A stretch of DNA of 64,000 nucleotides from Nymphaea colorata. Its lineage: Eukaryota > Streptophyta > Magnoliopsida > Nymphaeales > Nymphaeaceae. The notes under the pieces were generated by a model. It was given only the letters and a program-made list of their open reading frames with translations. It was not told where the DNA came from and ran no database searches. Where the stretch lies: NCBI RefSeq assembly GCF_008831285.2, contig NC_045138.2:42277115-42341114 (forward strand), in the 5' to 3' direction. The position numbers and the translations under genes were made by a program. Every line of letters begins with the position of its first letter. The first letter of the stretch is position 1. Below are positions 33,165 through 42,696 of the stretch, in pieces.

Positions 33165-34566
33165 AGGGAGAGAGTAGGGTGAGGGGACAATACCAACCCA
33201 CTTAGCTTCTAACCCAAATTAACAACTGGTAGATGGCAGTCCTCCATGGAATCAACCACAGGATGTGCTCAGGAGCCGAAGGAAGGGCGGGGGGTGGTGT
33301 GATCGCTTCTTTCTAGCAAAAAAATTTATGCATATATTTTTGAAAACTTTTGACTTGGCATATATAAATTTTGAAAATTATTATTCAGCGCCTCTACAAA
33401 TTTTCAAAATATTATTCGGCCCTTCCTAAAAAAATTCTAGATCCACTGCAGTAGCAGAGCCACATATAGGTCGGTGTAGGTAGTTGCCTACACCAGTTTC
33501 TCAATTTTCTTTTATTTTTACATTAAAATCGTTTAACATTTACTTTGTTATACATATAAGTAACTCTTTATGTATGAAAACTTATGAATCAGTACCCCTT
33601 CAAAAAAATTTTCTAGCTACACGACTGATGATCCGGTTGTTAGATGTCTCCAAAGGGAGGGAGATTTGACTATAAACAACACTTTTGAGGAATAAGCTGA
33701 CAGGAAATTACTTCAAGAAATAATTTGACAAATAATAAAATAGTTGTGCTGTTCCAGTGATAAAAAAGATGGCATTTTCTTTAATTTGCTTACCTTTGAG
33801 ACCAGTCTTCCAAACAGTGTTGGTATATTTAAGGCCAGAGACAATGTTGTTGCTGACCAAGAAGGAGAATTTGAGGCTGTAGCGGCTTCCTTCTTTTAGA
33901 ACAAACAGCGGGCCACTTGAATGATCAGGTGACAGAGGCATGGGAAGGACCAGCTCAGGTCTACCAGGTGACGTGATTGAAAGGCTCAGAATCCTGACTT
34001 CTGGTTCCAAGCTTTCTGTAAAGCATATATGAAAGAGAGCATAAACATCAAAAAAAGAAAAGGTTCCTCCCTTAAGCTCTCTTACAAATACAACTGAACA
34101 AAGCGAAAAAGCGAGAGACCTCCAACAGAGTTAAAATCTACACCCCCCAAAAGCTGCTCTTTCCATCTCCTTAAGCTTTCGTCATCCTAAGACATCAAGG
34201 AAGCACATGAATCTCAAAGCCAATAACACACACACACACATACAGAGAGAGAGAGAGAGAGGGAAAGGGAACCTTATCTTTCTCCAGGTGCTCCTTGAGG
34301 GTGCACAGAGGACCAAGATGCGGCTTAAGGCCGGTGCTCTTCTTGCCGCCTTCATCCTCATCCTCCTGATCCTCATCATCATCATCATCTGTGCCATAGA
34401 AGGAAGCCTCGCTTACCTGTCTGTTGAGTTTATCACCGTCCCACTGGTCACTACCCGATCTGCCTTGCACCTCATCTTCAGCTTCCCTCCTCTCCTTCTC
34501 GTCATCGAAACCCATTTCTTCCTTTGGATGTGAGATGGTGGTCGCGGTGCCCACGGCCATGGACAT
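31078..34566 (-). CDS. RhoGDI1: Rho GDP-dissociation inhibitor (ROP GTPase regulator), five exons
   Basis: Exons on the minus strand: 34566-34273, 34186-34120, 34015-33794, 31484-31360 and 31158-31078. All introns are GT-AG and the phases agree, giving an uninterrupted 262-residue protein ending in TGA. Seen: an N-terminal acidic leader (MGFDDEKERREAED, then YGTDDDDDEDQEDEDEGG), the helix LKEHLEKDKDDESLRRWKEQL, and the immunoglobulin-like domain with PEVRILSLSITSPGRPEL, LKEGSRYSLKFSF, GLKYTNTVWKTGLK, MLGTFSPQQQPYTY, GIFARGTYSARSKF and a C-terminal CHLEINYTFAIKKDW. Known: RhoGDI hides the prenyl group of Rho/ROP GTPases and keeps them GDP-bound in the cytosol; the Arabidopsis SCN1 protein of this family restricts root-hair sites. 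The length is close to the roughly 220-250 residues usual in plants. The third intron is 2.3 kb and holds repeats. A second ATG six bases downstream, in CCATGG context, may be the real start. Confidence 0.95.
31735..32015. repeat. Dispersed non-coding repeat, second copy, in RhoGDI intron 3
   Basis: It shares with 12330-12600, in the same orientation, TTTTTCTTGRGTATAATATG, a series of AAAAYATGAAAAA units, the inverted TTTTTCATGTTTTTT block, and ATAAAATGTGTTT near the right end. Divergence is high. No ends or target duplication were fixed for this copy. Confidence 0.5.
32016..33130. other. RhoGDI intron DNA, no recognisable gene
   Basis: AT-rich intron sequence with poly-A runs. Open frames at 31927-32652 on the plus strand are poly-Phe/Lys low-complexity frames without family signal. 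Confidence 0.5.
33131..33163. repeat. (GA)n microsatellite in RhoGDI intron 3
   Basis: About 33 bp of pure GA repeat. Confidence 0.95.
33437..33630. mobile_element. Short hAT-like (Tip100-style) non-autonomous element, diverged
   Basis: The left end CAGTAGCAGAGCCACATATAG, the central CTACACCAGTTTCTCAATTTT, and the right end CCCCTTCAAAAAAATTTTCTAG then CTACACGACTG match in order the better-preserved element at 56856-57051. The ends resemble CAGTGGCGGAGCC-type hAT termini. No clear 8-bp duplication was seen. It lies inside RhoGDI intron 3. Confidence 0.5.
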
Positions 34567-34744
34567 TCTTCTCCGTCATCCACAGCTCCTCCTTCCCTTC
34601 CAAGGTAACGAGCCGCTGACTAAGAACAAGGAGAGGGATAGAGAAGAGAGAGAGACGTGAGAGCCACTCAGGGCAGTACGTGCCACGTTTCCAACAGGCT
34701 TCGACAGCCAACACTATATTTGGATACAGAACGTAAAATGTTTG

Positions 34745-34745
<1 letters not shown>

Positions 34746-34788
<43 letters not shown>
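34746..34788. repeat. (CT)n microsatellite upstream of RhoGDI
   Basis: About 42 bp of CT repeat, 180 bp upstream of the RhoGDI start; it reads as GA on the gene's strand. Shorter GA-rich runs at 34246-34260 (intron 1) and 34623-34662 lie nearby. Its position suits a promoter or 5' leader, where GA/CT tracts are common in plants. Confidence 0.92.
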
Positions 34789-34791
<3 letters not shown>

Positions 34792-34802
34792 ACAAGAATG
34801 TA

Positions 34803-35579
34803 TACACCCGCACAGAGTCGTTTCCTGCATATTGGTCAAAGCTTTCAGGAAAACCATCAAAATTTTACCCCCTTTTTTTCAAAACATACATTTAAATGTT
34901 AAGCACCTAATTTTGCAGTGACATTTAAAAATTAACATCCTTTTCATCATGAATTAAAAGTGATTTGATGAGTTAAATTATGCAAAATTCATAATGTTTG
35001 TTGTTTCCCTTACCTTTGTCGGCCATATTTATTAGCCACATTATCAATTCGTATTTTAGAAATTAACTATTAATCAATGTGCCGTATCTGATTTAGCTAT
35101 GTATATCTTGTTGACTCTGTCAGAATATTTAACCTAAATGTTAGATGCCTTTTCAAAATTATTTGCAAAACCGATGTTTTCGTTGCTCTTTCTTAGTTAA
35201 TGAAATGGCATTTGCTTTTTCACTAATCTAATGGCTCTCTCAAGGAAAGAAATTCACGTTCGACTTTTCCACCAAAAATACTTTCAGCTTGCATCTTTTC
35301 TTTCCGTTAATTGTTTCCAAATCTTTATGAGCCCAATCTTTGCAATTCCGGCTCTAACCTCTGAGACCATTCCTGTCATGATCATGGTTTGAGCAAGCTT
35401 GCAGGTCCCTTGAAGAAACAAGAGCTAATAAAAAGAAGAATACCAAGAAGAATGAGTCCATGGTTGCTTGATGAAATCCTCAAAGCTTAGTTCGATGGTT
35501 GAGGTGGGAGAGCTACAATCATATCTCAGGACGCAAGGGGAAGTTCTAAAGGCATCTCCACCTGCACCTATGAAGGTAC
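34803..35579. other. RhoGDI upstream DNA, no recognisable gene
   Basis: AT-rich sequence that should contain the RhoGDI promoter on its left side. No clear TATA box could be chosen and no coding signal was seen. Confidence 0.45.
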
Positions 35580-36654
35580 TGTCACGACCCAAGTTTTTGA
35601 CACAATTTATACATATATATATATATATAATAACAGAAGCAACATGAGTCTTACTATACGCAAACTTGAGTAATGACCAAAACGCAACAAATCAAACACC
35701 AACACTGTTTGAAGAGACATCCTTATTTGATTTCCACACAAAGACTCTTAGACTCAAACAACTAAAGTATTTACAAAGTTCAGACCCGACGCAATGTCCA
35801 GATTACCAATGCCGGTCCATCACAAAGACTGAGGATGTTAATCTTGTAGCCCACAATCTCTTAAGAACTACCTGTAGAGATAAAAAGAATGGTCAGATTC
35901 CTCTGAGTATGGTAACATCCGACCATGAATAGAACATGGTCCGGCCAAAAAAATGTATAATGATGTTAAACAATTTCATATGAGGACTTTATGGTCAACA
36001 TCCATTAAGTCATCCAATCATAATGCACATTAGAGTTATTATCATCTACAAGATATACAAAACCTCCATATGTTTGTAGAATTATAACGATGATCCCTTA
36101 ACAATGATCATGGTCCTCATGACGAGCAAACAACAGAAAACCTAATAGGCACAACTCACAGGTAACACACAACATATCTTACCAGGTGATCCAAACCGAT
36201 TGAGGGTAACCTAAAGTGAAGCCTCTTGAGATATCACAGACCACCGCTGCAGCAGCATGGTCTAACCACTGGTGTTACCCGAAGTGATAGACCCGCAGTT
36301 CCTTTAGGCACCCGGGTTGAGGGACTAGGAGACACCTCGCTCTCCCACCAAAAGCATAACAAAATCCCCAGCCCTTGTGCCGCCCAATACCCTATGGGCT
36401 GTCCAGTGGCAGACGGAGGAGTGTGCGACTACAATAACCTCATGTGCACCACTACCTCCCAGGATGAAACCAACCACTAGACCAAAGCTCATACTCGCAT
36501 GTACCATTGCATAAAAGATAGTCCACCTTTTCCTATATGCATTCACATGGTAATTCCCATGAAAGCCAACTTTAGACCCCATTCTCAAGACAAAACCAAT
36601 CTAACCACTTTCAATTTCCAAGAAGTAGGGACAACCACTATGACATATGTGTCA
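35580..36654. mobile_element. Candidate solo LTR of a Del/Tekay-like gypsy element
   Basis: It begins TGTCACGACCCAAG, a common start of large gypsy LTRs, after GGTAC (35575-35579). A possible end is ATATGTGTCA at 36654, followed by GGTAT, which would make a near-matching 5-bp duplication and an LTR of about 1.07 kb. The interior is more GC-balanced than its surroundings and carries no gene. The end is tentative; only the start motif is reasonably clear. Confidence 0.4.
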
Positions 36655-38192
36655 GGTATACCCTGCCAACTTTTGTTTATTTACGGTTCTTTATCAATTC
36701 ATGTATATGTGCATCCACTGGTATCAAATACAGTATATATATGCACACACACCAAAGAAGCAAAAAGTATAGGCAGTAGGCCTTCATACATGGCAAAAGA
36801 ACTTGCTTCAAATTTTGGACAGGATTCTGTCTAACAAAATTTGACACAGGCAGGTGTTCACATGCTTGTGTACAGTCAGTCTTTCCTTTTTCAAAGGCTT
36901 CAACATGTTAACTTGTGAGCTCACATTCTTATTATGATATTAACGTGCTCTGTAGAACCGCATGTGCTACATGAGATATCTAAGTTTTGTCTACACTAGT
37001 TGTGTTTTTTGTATATAAGGATATGTTTGATTCTTTTTCCAGATTATGCTTCTTAGTTGCATCCTAAAATTGAGTGAGGAAGAAGAATTCATGGCTCTTC
37101 CTTACCAACTTTCTTCATTCCATTTGAACGTCAGAAGTTTGTACAGTGGTAACTAGTAAAAGAGGTACTTGCTCACGAGGTGTTTGATTATTTCCATTAT
37201 AGTGAGCCTAAAGATTACATGACACAGATATTGTCTAGACAATCACACATAAACTAAAGATGCATGTCATGCTGCTGCATGTATCAGGTGCAGCTCATGC
37301 ATATCTTACTCATGCTTCTAAAATTTTTCTCAAGAAAATAATCACTTGAAAAGTATCCAGATATGCGCAGAAAGTGCTTCATCTACCAAGTCAGATGGGA
37401 TGGCATTGAAACTTCAATTACAAGAGGTTAGAATTTTAATACTGATGGTACATCTGTTTTGGTGTAACTTATACAGGTCTGCCACCTGCACTTGCCTATC
37501 TAGATGACCAAATTCAGATCTTTACCTATATTAATTTCTTTGGACCATGAGTAGCTAGAGCAGTAAAATATATTATCCTAGAAGTGGGGACCGGCACAAT
37601 GATATGAGAGAAGCATGCAAGGCACATATCAGTGATACTTTTGCGCATGCCCCAACAGCGTCATGTTGAACATCATAAATGCTGCCTGTTCGACATACAT
37701 CTTATGTTCCAAAAATTATCCTTCTCAGCATTTAGATATTTTTTTTCTTGAAATTCTTAAGTTCCCAGTTCTGAGTAAATCAAAGTCAAGAAAAGCTTTC
37801 TAATTTTTGTGGCCTCACGAGTACGATTCAGTCTTATGTAAAACTTCAGGGGCTCATTTTTAATCCTAATCAATATTCAAGTTCTTGTTCGAGAATCTGA
37901 CAGACTCGTTATTCACGTATACAGGGACTCTATGATAAGCACAAGTTTTTAAGCAAACTCTGAGAGTTCATCTGAATCCTACTCATTACTTCAAGGATTG
38001 TATGAAAAGAAACACAGATTTAAACGAAATGGAAACTTCTACAGAGTGCCAAGTAAAGCATGCATTGCTTTAACAACTACCAAGCAACAAGAGATATCTA
38101 AGACTAAGAGTGATTTGTATAGTTTCCAGCATATCACACATCATACGTCGATTTATATCTAGGCACATAAGCATTTAGATTCATTACTATAC

Positions 38193-38194
<2 letters not shown>
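36655..38194. other. No recognisable gene
   Basis: AT-rich intergenic DNA with only short low-complexity frames. Confidence 0.5.

Positions 38195-38243
<49 letters not shown>
38195..38243. repeat. (AT)n microsatellite
   Basis: About 48 bp of TA dinucleotide repeat. Confidence 0.95.
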
Positions 38244-38245
<2 letters not shown>

Positions 38246-38398
38246 AGGACTACAAGTTGCACATATGGTCTGAATATCCCCATACCTTATTGCTCTAAGC
38301 CGTAGCCGATTCCATTTGCTTGCAGGGCTGTCACTCCAACTATGCAGTCCTTCGTTTCGACCAGCTGCTACCTAGCTTTCTTGATCCTCCAAGCCGCG

Positions 38399-38926
38399 GA
38401 TGACATCATGTGGAGCAGTCCCTCTTTGCTCTTGAACTTCACCCCTAAGACGCAGGAAAACAAAAGTTCGCTCTCACTTTTCTCTAATTTCTAGTTGCTG
38501 GAACCCTCCCTCTATGGCTGTAGCAATTAGAACCTAAAATACTACAGTATGGGATTAGATAAAGCCAATACATGGCCAGCAACACCCCCATATGAATTTT
38601 GTGAGGAAGGCTTCTCAGCTCCTCAATCATTTTTAGTTTCTTTTCATATTTTCAGTTACTACGATGACATCATGTGGAGCAGTCCCTCTTTGCTCTTGAT
38701 CTTCACCCCTAAGACGCAGGAAAACAAAAGTTAGCTCTCACTTTTCTCTAATTTCTAGTTGCTGGAACCCTCCCTCTATGGCTGTAGCAATTAGAACCTA
38801 AAATACTACAGTATGGGATTAGATAAGGCCAATACATGGCCAGCAACACCCCCATATGAATTTTCTGAGGAAGGCTTCTCAGCTGTCCTCAATCATTTTT
38901 AGTTTCTTTTAATATTTTTAGTTACT
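38399..38926. repeat. 264-bp direct tandem duplication
   Basis: The phrase GATGACATCATGTGGAGCAG starts at 38399 and 38663, and the copies agree closely through CACCCCTAAGACGCAGGAAA, TACTACAGTATGGGATTAGA and GCCAATACATGGCCAGCAAC. Few substitutions separate them. Just left (38326-38398), a plus-strand frame after a CTTGCAG acceptor reads CHSNYAVLRFDQLLPSFLDP before a stop; it may be an exon remnant but is not recognised. Confidence 0.9.
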
Positions 38927-40000
38927 ACTTCCAGCCAGGTATATATTTGGTAACCCATTCATTTCTTCCCATGACTGCCCCCTTTATGATGTAGTTGATA
39001 GTTTCATCTATTTTTAACAGTCATTTAATCTAACATTTATAACCTGTACCTATATTTATGTTTTCTCACTAATTAAAGAAAAAGAAGAAATCGTGGGCGT
39101 TACAAGTACTGTTTGCTTGGAATGCTGATCAGAAGAGATCAACCACGAATTAGCCAGATGACACGTGATGTTGATATTATCATCAACTCCAAGCTTTGGC
39201 ATGAAGATTTGACAAAGTTTTGAATCAAAGCGACTAATTTCTGCTTTGGTTCTAACATTGAATTGAGGTTCTTGGTACCAAAGTTTGTATTCTAGAATCC
39301 AACACTACTGGACTATTTCAAATTTCGGTATTCTGGAATCCTGACACTACTGAACTATTGCAAAAGGTTTACTAGATCTCTAATTAAAAGAACTGTATCC
39401 TGGATTCAGTACTGATGTTCTGCAGGTCTGTTTGGATCTTGATACTAGAGTCAAGTAGTCGTTTTTTTAAGATCTCAGCATAAGGAATCCTCTCACATGT
39501 ACTGGATATTTCAAATCCATTGGAGCTGGCGGCCAAAGTAGAGCTCTCCCTTTTAGTGCCTAGCTTCCATTCTCTAGTTCTTTTAGTGGGAATGGTCTTG
39601 TGGAAGATGTGTGATACTGCATGCCAATTAAAACACATGGACTTAACAATAGAGATGGTTATGAGTAGATTGAGAAGGGTGGTTTGTCAAGTGCAAGCTA
39701 GCTTGATGATTTCTAGGTAGTAATGAATCTTAAGGTGCTGGTGCACTCAACCATTTGATCATAATATGATCCTATTTCAGTTAATTGAAAGAGAATTTAG
39801 ACTATTTAGCAAATCTCCTTCAATTTTATAATTATCGGTGACAAAAGGTATTTGAAACCCGGGAAAGTGGAGTTCAACTGAGGGGTTAACATTCTGGAAT
39901 ACAATTACGGCTCCTGCAACATTCAAAATGAAATTCAGTCTGCTGCGTTTGATGCACAGAAAGTGTGCAGCAAGGGAACTGTTTCTTTCCTGGCCGGATT
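38927..40000. other. No recognisable gene
   Basis: AT-rich DNA with a short imperfect duplication of a CCAAAGTTTGTATTCTAGAATCC-like phrase near 39280-39345. No coding or RNA signal was recognised. Confidence 0.5.
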
Positions 40001-40008
40001 ATCAGCAG

Positions 40009-40481
40009 TAGGGCTGCACAACGAGTCGAGCCAGCTCGGGCTCGACTCGAACTCGCCCGGTTAAACTCGGCTCGAGCTCGACTCGTTTATAAACGAGTCG
40101 AGTTCGAGCTTACAATGAAACTCGAATGAGTAAACGAGTCGAGTTCGAGTTTTAAGAACTCGACTCGTTTATACTCGGCTCGACTCGTTTATACTCGACG
40201 AGTAAACAAATTTCATCCCACGTCATGAAATTTACTAGATATTTTAAAAAGAAGGATCATATTTTATTTAGACCAGCTAATCGAGTTAATCGAGTCGAGC
40301 TCGAGCTCGACTTTATTTAATCGAGTCGAGCTCGAGCTCGACTTTATTTAATCGAGTCGAGCTCGAGCTTGTGTTAGGTAGCTCGACTCGAGTTCGAGTC
40401 GAGTTCGAGCTCGAGCTCGTTGAGTCGAGTCGAGCTCGAGCTGGGCAAGCTCGAGCTCGACTCGGCTCGTGTGCAGCCCTA
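40009..40481. mobile_element. hAT-type MITE with perfect 8-bp target duplication
   Basis: The 8-bp duplication ATCAGCAG lies at 40001-40008 and 40482-40489. Terminal inverted repeats are TAGGGCTGCACAACGAG at the left and, on the opposite strand, TAGGGCTGCACACGAG at the right. The interior is dominated by GAGCTCGAG / CGACTCG / CGAGTCGAG hexamers on both flanks, making large hairpins. At 473 bp with no coding capacity, it is a non-autonomous hAT element. Confidence 0.93.
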
Positions 40482-40489
40482 ATCAGCAG

Positions 40490-41000
40490 TCCACCAAACA
40501 GAGAAAAAATTTCCCCATTTTATGGGGCAGATCCCGTGAAATTTCCCTTGGAAAAAGGTTGGACCCCAAGGGGTCCGACCAGGATAAAAAGTTCCGGCCC
40601 GTTAGGGCTGTCTCCTTCTCCCTTGTCTCTCTTGCTGAGTGGAGAAGGAAGCCATTCCTTGCTTCTGCTCCTCATCGCTTCTCCTTCATTCCTCTCATAC
40701 CCTTCAACCTCCTCCTCCTCCTGTCATATATCTGTCGCACAAAAGAGGAAAAAGCAAGGCAAGAAAGGTTAAACGGCGAAAAAGGATGAGCAGGCAGGCA
40801 GCGGCCCCCCTGCCACTATCGGCGTCAAGCCCACCTTCCCTCCTCACCAATGTTGTGGTGAACAAACACAGAAGTTCTTTTCACGAAAAAATGTTCCTGG
40901 CCGTCAAACATGGCTTGGATTTGGAAAGAATTGAGATTTGCCAAACCGTACACTTTCATTGCATTTCTTTTTTCATGAAACCTTTTCCACATTAAAATCT
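40490..41000 (+). other. Possible first exon of a host gene, unrecognised
   Basis: After AT-rich DNA this stretch turns CT- and GC-rich, with CTCCTTCTCCCTTG, TCCTCCTCCTCC and a purine-rich leader ahead of ATG at 40786. That ATG opens a frame beginning MSRQAAAPLPLSASSPPSLL, a composition like a plant N-terminus, continuing to 40995 without a stop. A splice site could fall near 40870. No homology is recognised and no continuing exons were found, so this may be chance or a gene remnant. Confidence 0.25.
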
Positions 41001-42639
41001 TCCATGCCATCAAATGCTCCCAAGAGACAACATTTGGTCACCTAGAATTAAGTTGAGAATGACCACATTTATGGCCTTCACAAGGAAAGGGAAACGAAGG
41101 AGGAACTTTAACACTTTATGATGTTAGAAGAAGCCTATTGCAAGCAAAAATTAAGAGTCAAATGGATACAAGGAGGCAATTTAAACACTTATTGTTCCAT
41201 GAGGTGGTCAAAGGCAAAAGAGAAGGGAATAGAATCCTTATGGTTCATATTGGATATCAGTTGTTTATGGAGCCAGTGGTCATTTTCTTAGCCTAGTTTG
41301 TATACTTTAAGAACTTGCTTAGCTCTAACCTTAATTTCTTAAGGGGGATTCTTCCCTCAAAGCCCATGTTTAGACCTGTAATTTTTTTGAAAAAAAAAAC
41401 ATTGGTGCAGTTTTGGATATAAATATAATTTAGCAATACAATTCAAATATCTATGTTCACAAACAAAATCAAATATTCTATTTAATACAATATGAAATCA
41501 CACACAAGTCATCATTTTACCAGATTTCTCTAGTAGTAAGTTTGAATCGAACTCTAAGGACAACAATTGAATATCAAGATATGTATAATCAAGACATGAC
41601 GAATCTAAGTAGTATCCAGATAGAACAAGCATAGTATTATCCAAATGAAATACTTCTATTAAACGAAATTAAAAGTCCAAAAAATAGTCCAATAATGCTT
41701 AATGGTATTGCATGAATTTTTTCAATTAGTGCAAGATTGTCTTCAAAATAAAAAAAAATTCTAATACCTTTGTCTACAACTTATCACAACAAACCAAAGA
41801 AAAAAAAAATAAAATCCTAAATCCAAAAATAGTGGCTCTTTTGAAGCTGTTCGATAACTCCTGTATTTTAATAGCATCTCAAATCTCTAACATTGATAGT
41901 TCTTCATTCTTCGTGATGTGTTTTGCTTCCGTCTTAAGTTGGTTTCAAGACACATGAAAGAAGTTTCAGTTGCATAACAAGTTAGAGCACAAAATGACAG
42001 CAATACAAGGCTGCCAAAATACAAAAATAAGACACATTATGTATGTGCATGTAAGTGTGTACTACCTAGTTATTAATGCAAAATACAACTAGCTTCTAGT
42101 GTCTTTTATGTCAAAAACGTTTAGACATAGTTAATGTTGGCTAACCCAAGTTTACAGTAATTCGAGAACTAAAAAATACACAACCCACTAATGTAAGTTG
42201 CTATAAACAAGAATAGATGCAAAATCACACAATTAGGCATTAAAAACAATAGATTTCATTGAACAACAATCTAAATTAATGAAACATAATGATAAATGCA
42301 CCATCTTTGCAAGCATTTAAGTATAATAGTTTGCATCTGAAAACTAACTATAATAACTAATTAACAAGCAGTTTTCATCTAAGACTACTTTTTAACAAAA
42401 GATAATCCGTTTTCTACTAAACTACACTATAAATTATACAAAAATATGGTAAAACATATTACTAATTTCAGACTTTCCTTCTCTAAAATGCAGAAAACAA
42501 CAAAGAATAATCTATAAACGAAGCTACATATATATAATAGTCAACAACTAATTTTTATCACAAAGCTATTTTCTTAACAAAAGGTAATACTTTTCCTATT
42601 CCGAAGAACTAATGCTGGGGTTAGCCCCGGAGTTTATTA
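41001..42639. other. No recognisable gene; AT-rich repeat flank of the LINE
   Basis: AT-rich sequence. From about 42320 phrases such as TTTTTAACAAAAGATAAT and GACTTTCCTTCTCTAAAATG recur loosely, and comparable phrases lie at 47770-48250, as if one degenerate repeat region had been split by the LINE. Confidence 0.45.
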
Positions 42640-42696
42640 GCAAAAAATGAGGATAATATATACATCAACAAAATGGGATCTGAGCGATCCTAAGCT

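Noticed and set aside
34207-34660. Two plus-strand frames opposite RhoGDI exon 1
   Set aside because: They are antisense to a well-supported RhoGDI exon; their open state follows from its acidic codons.
40009-40481. CRISPR-like or satellite array suggested by repeated CGAG units
   Set aside because: The motifs are irregular and palindromic, and 8-bp duplications and TIRs show a MITE; CRISPR arrays do not occur in plants.
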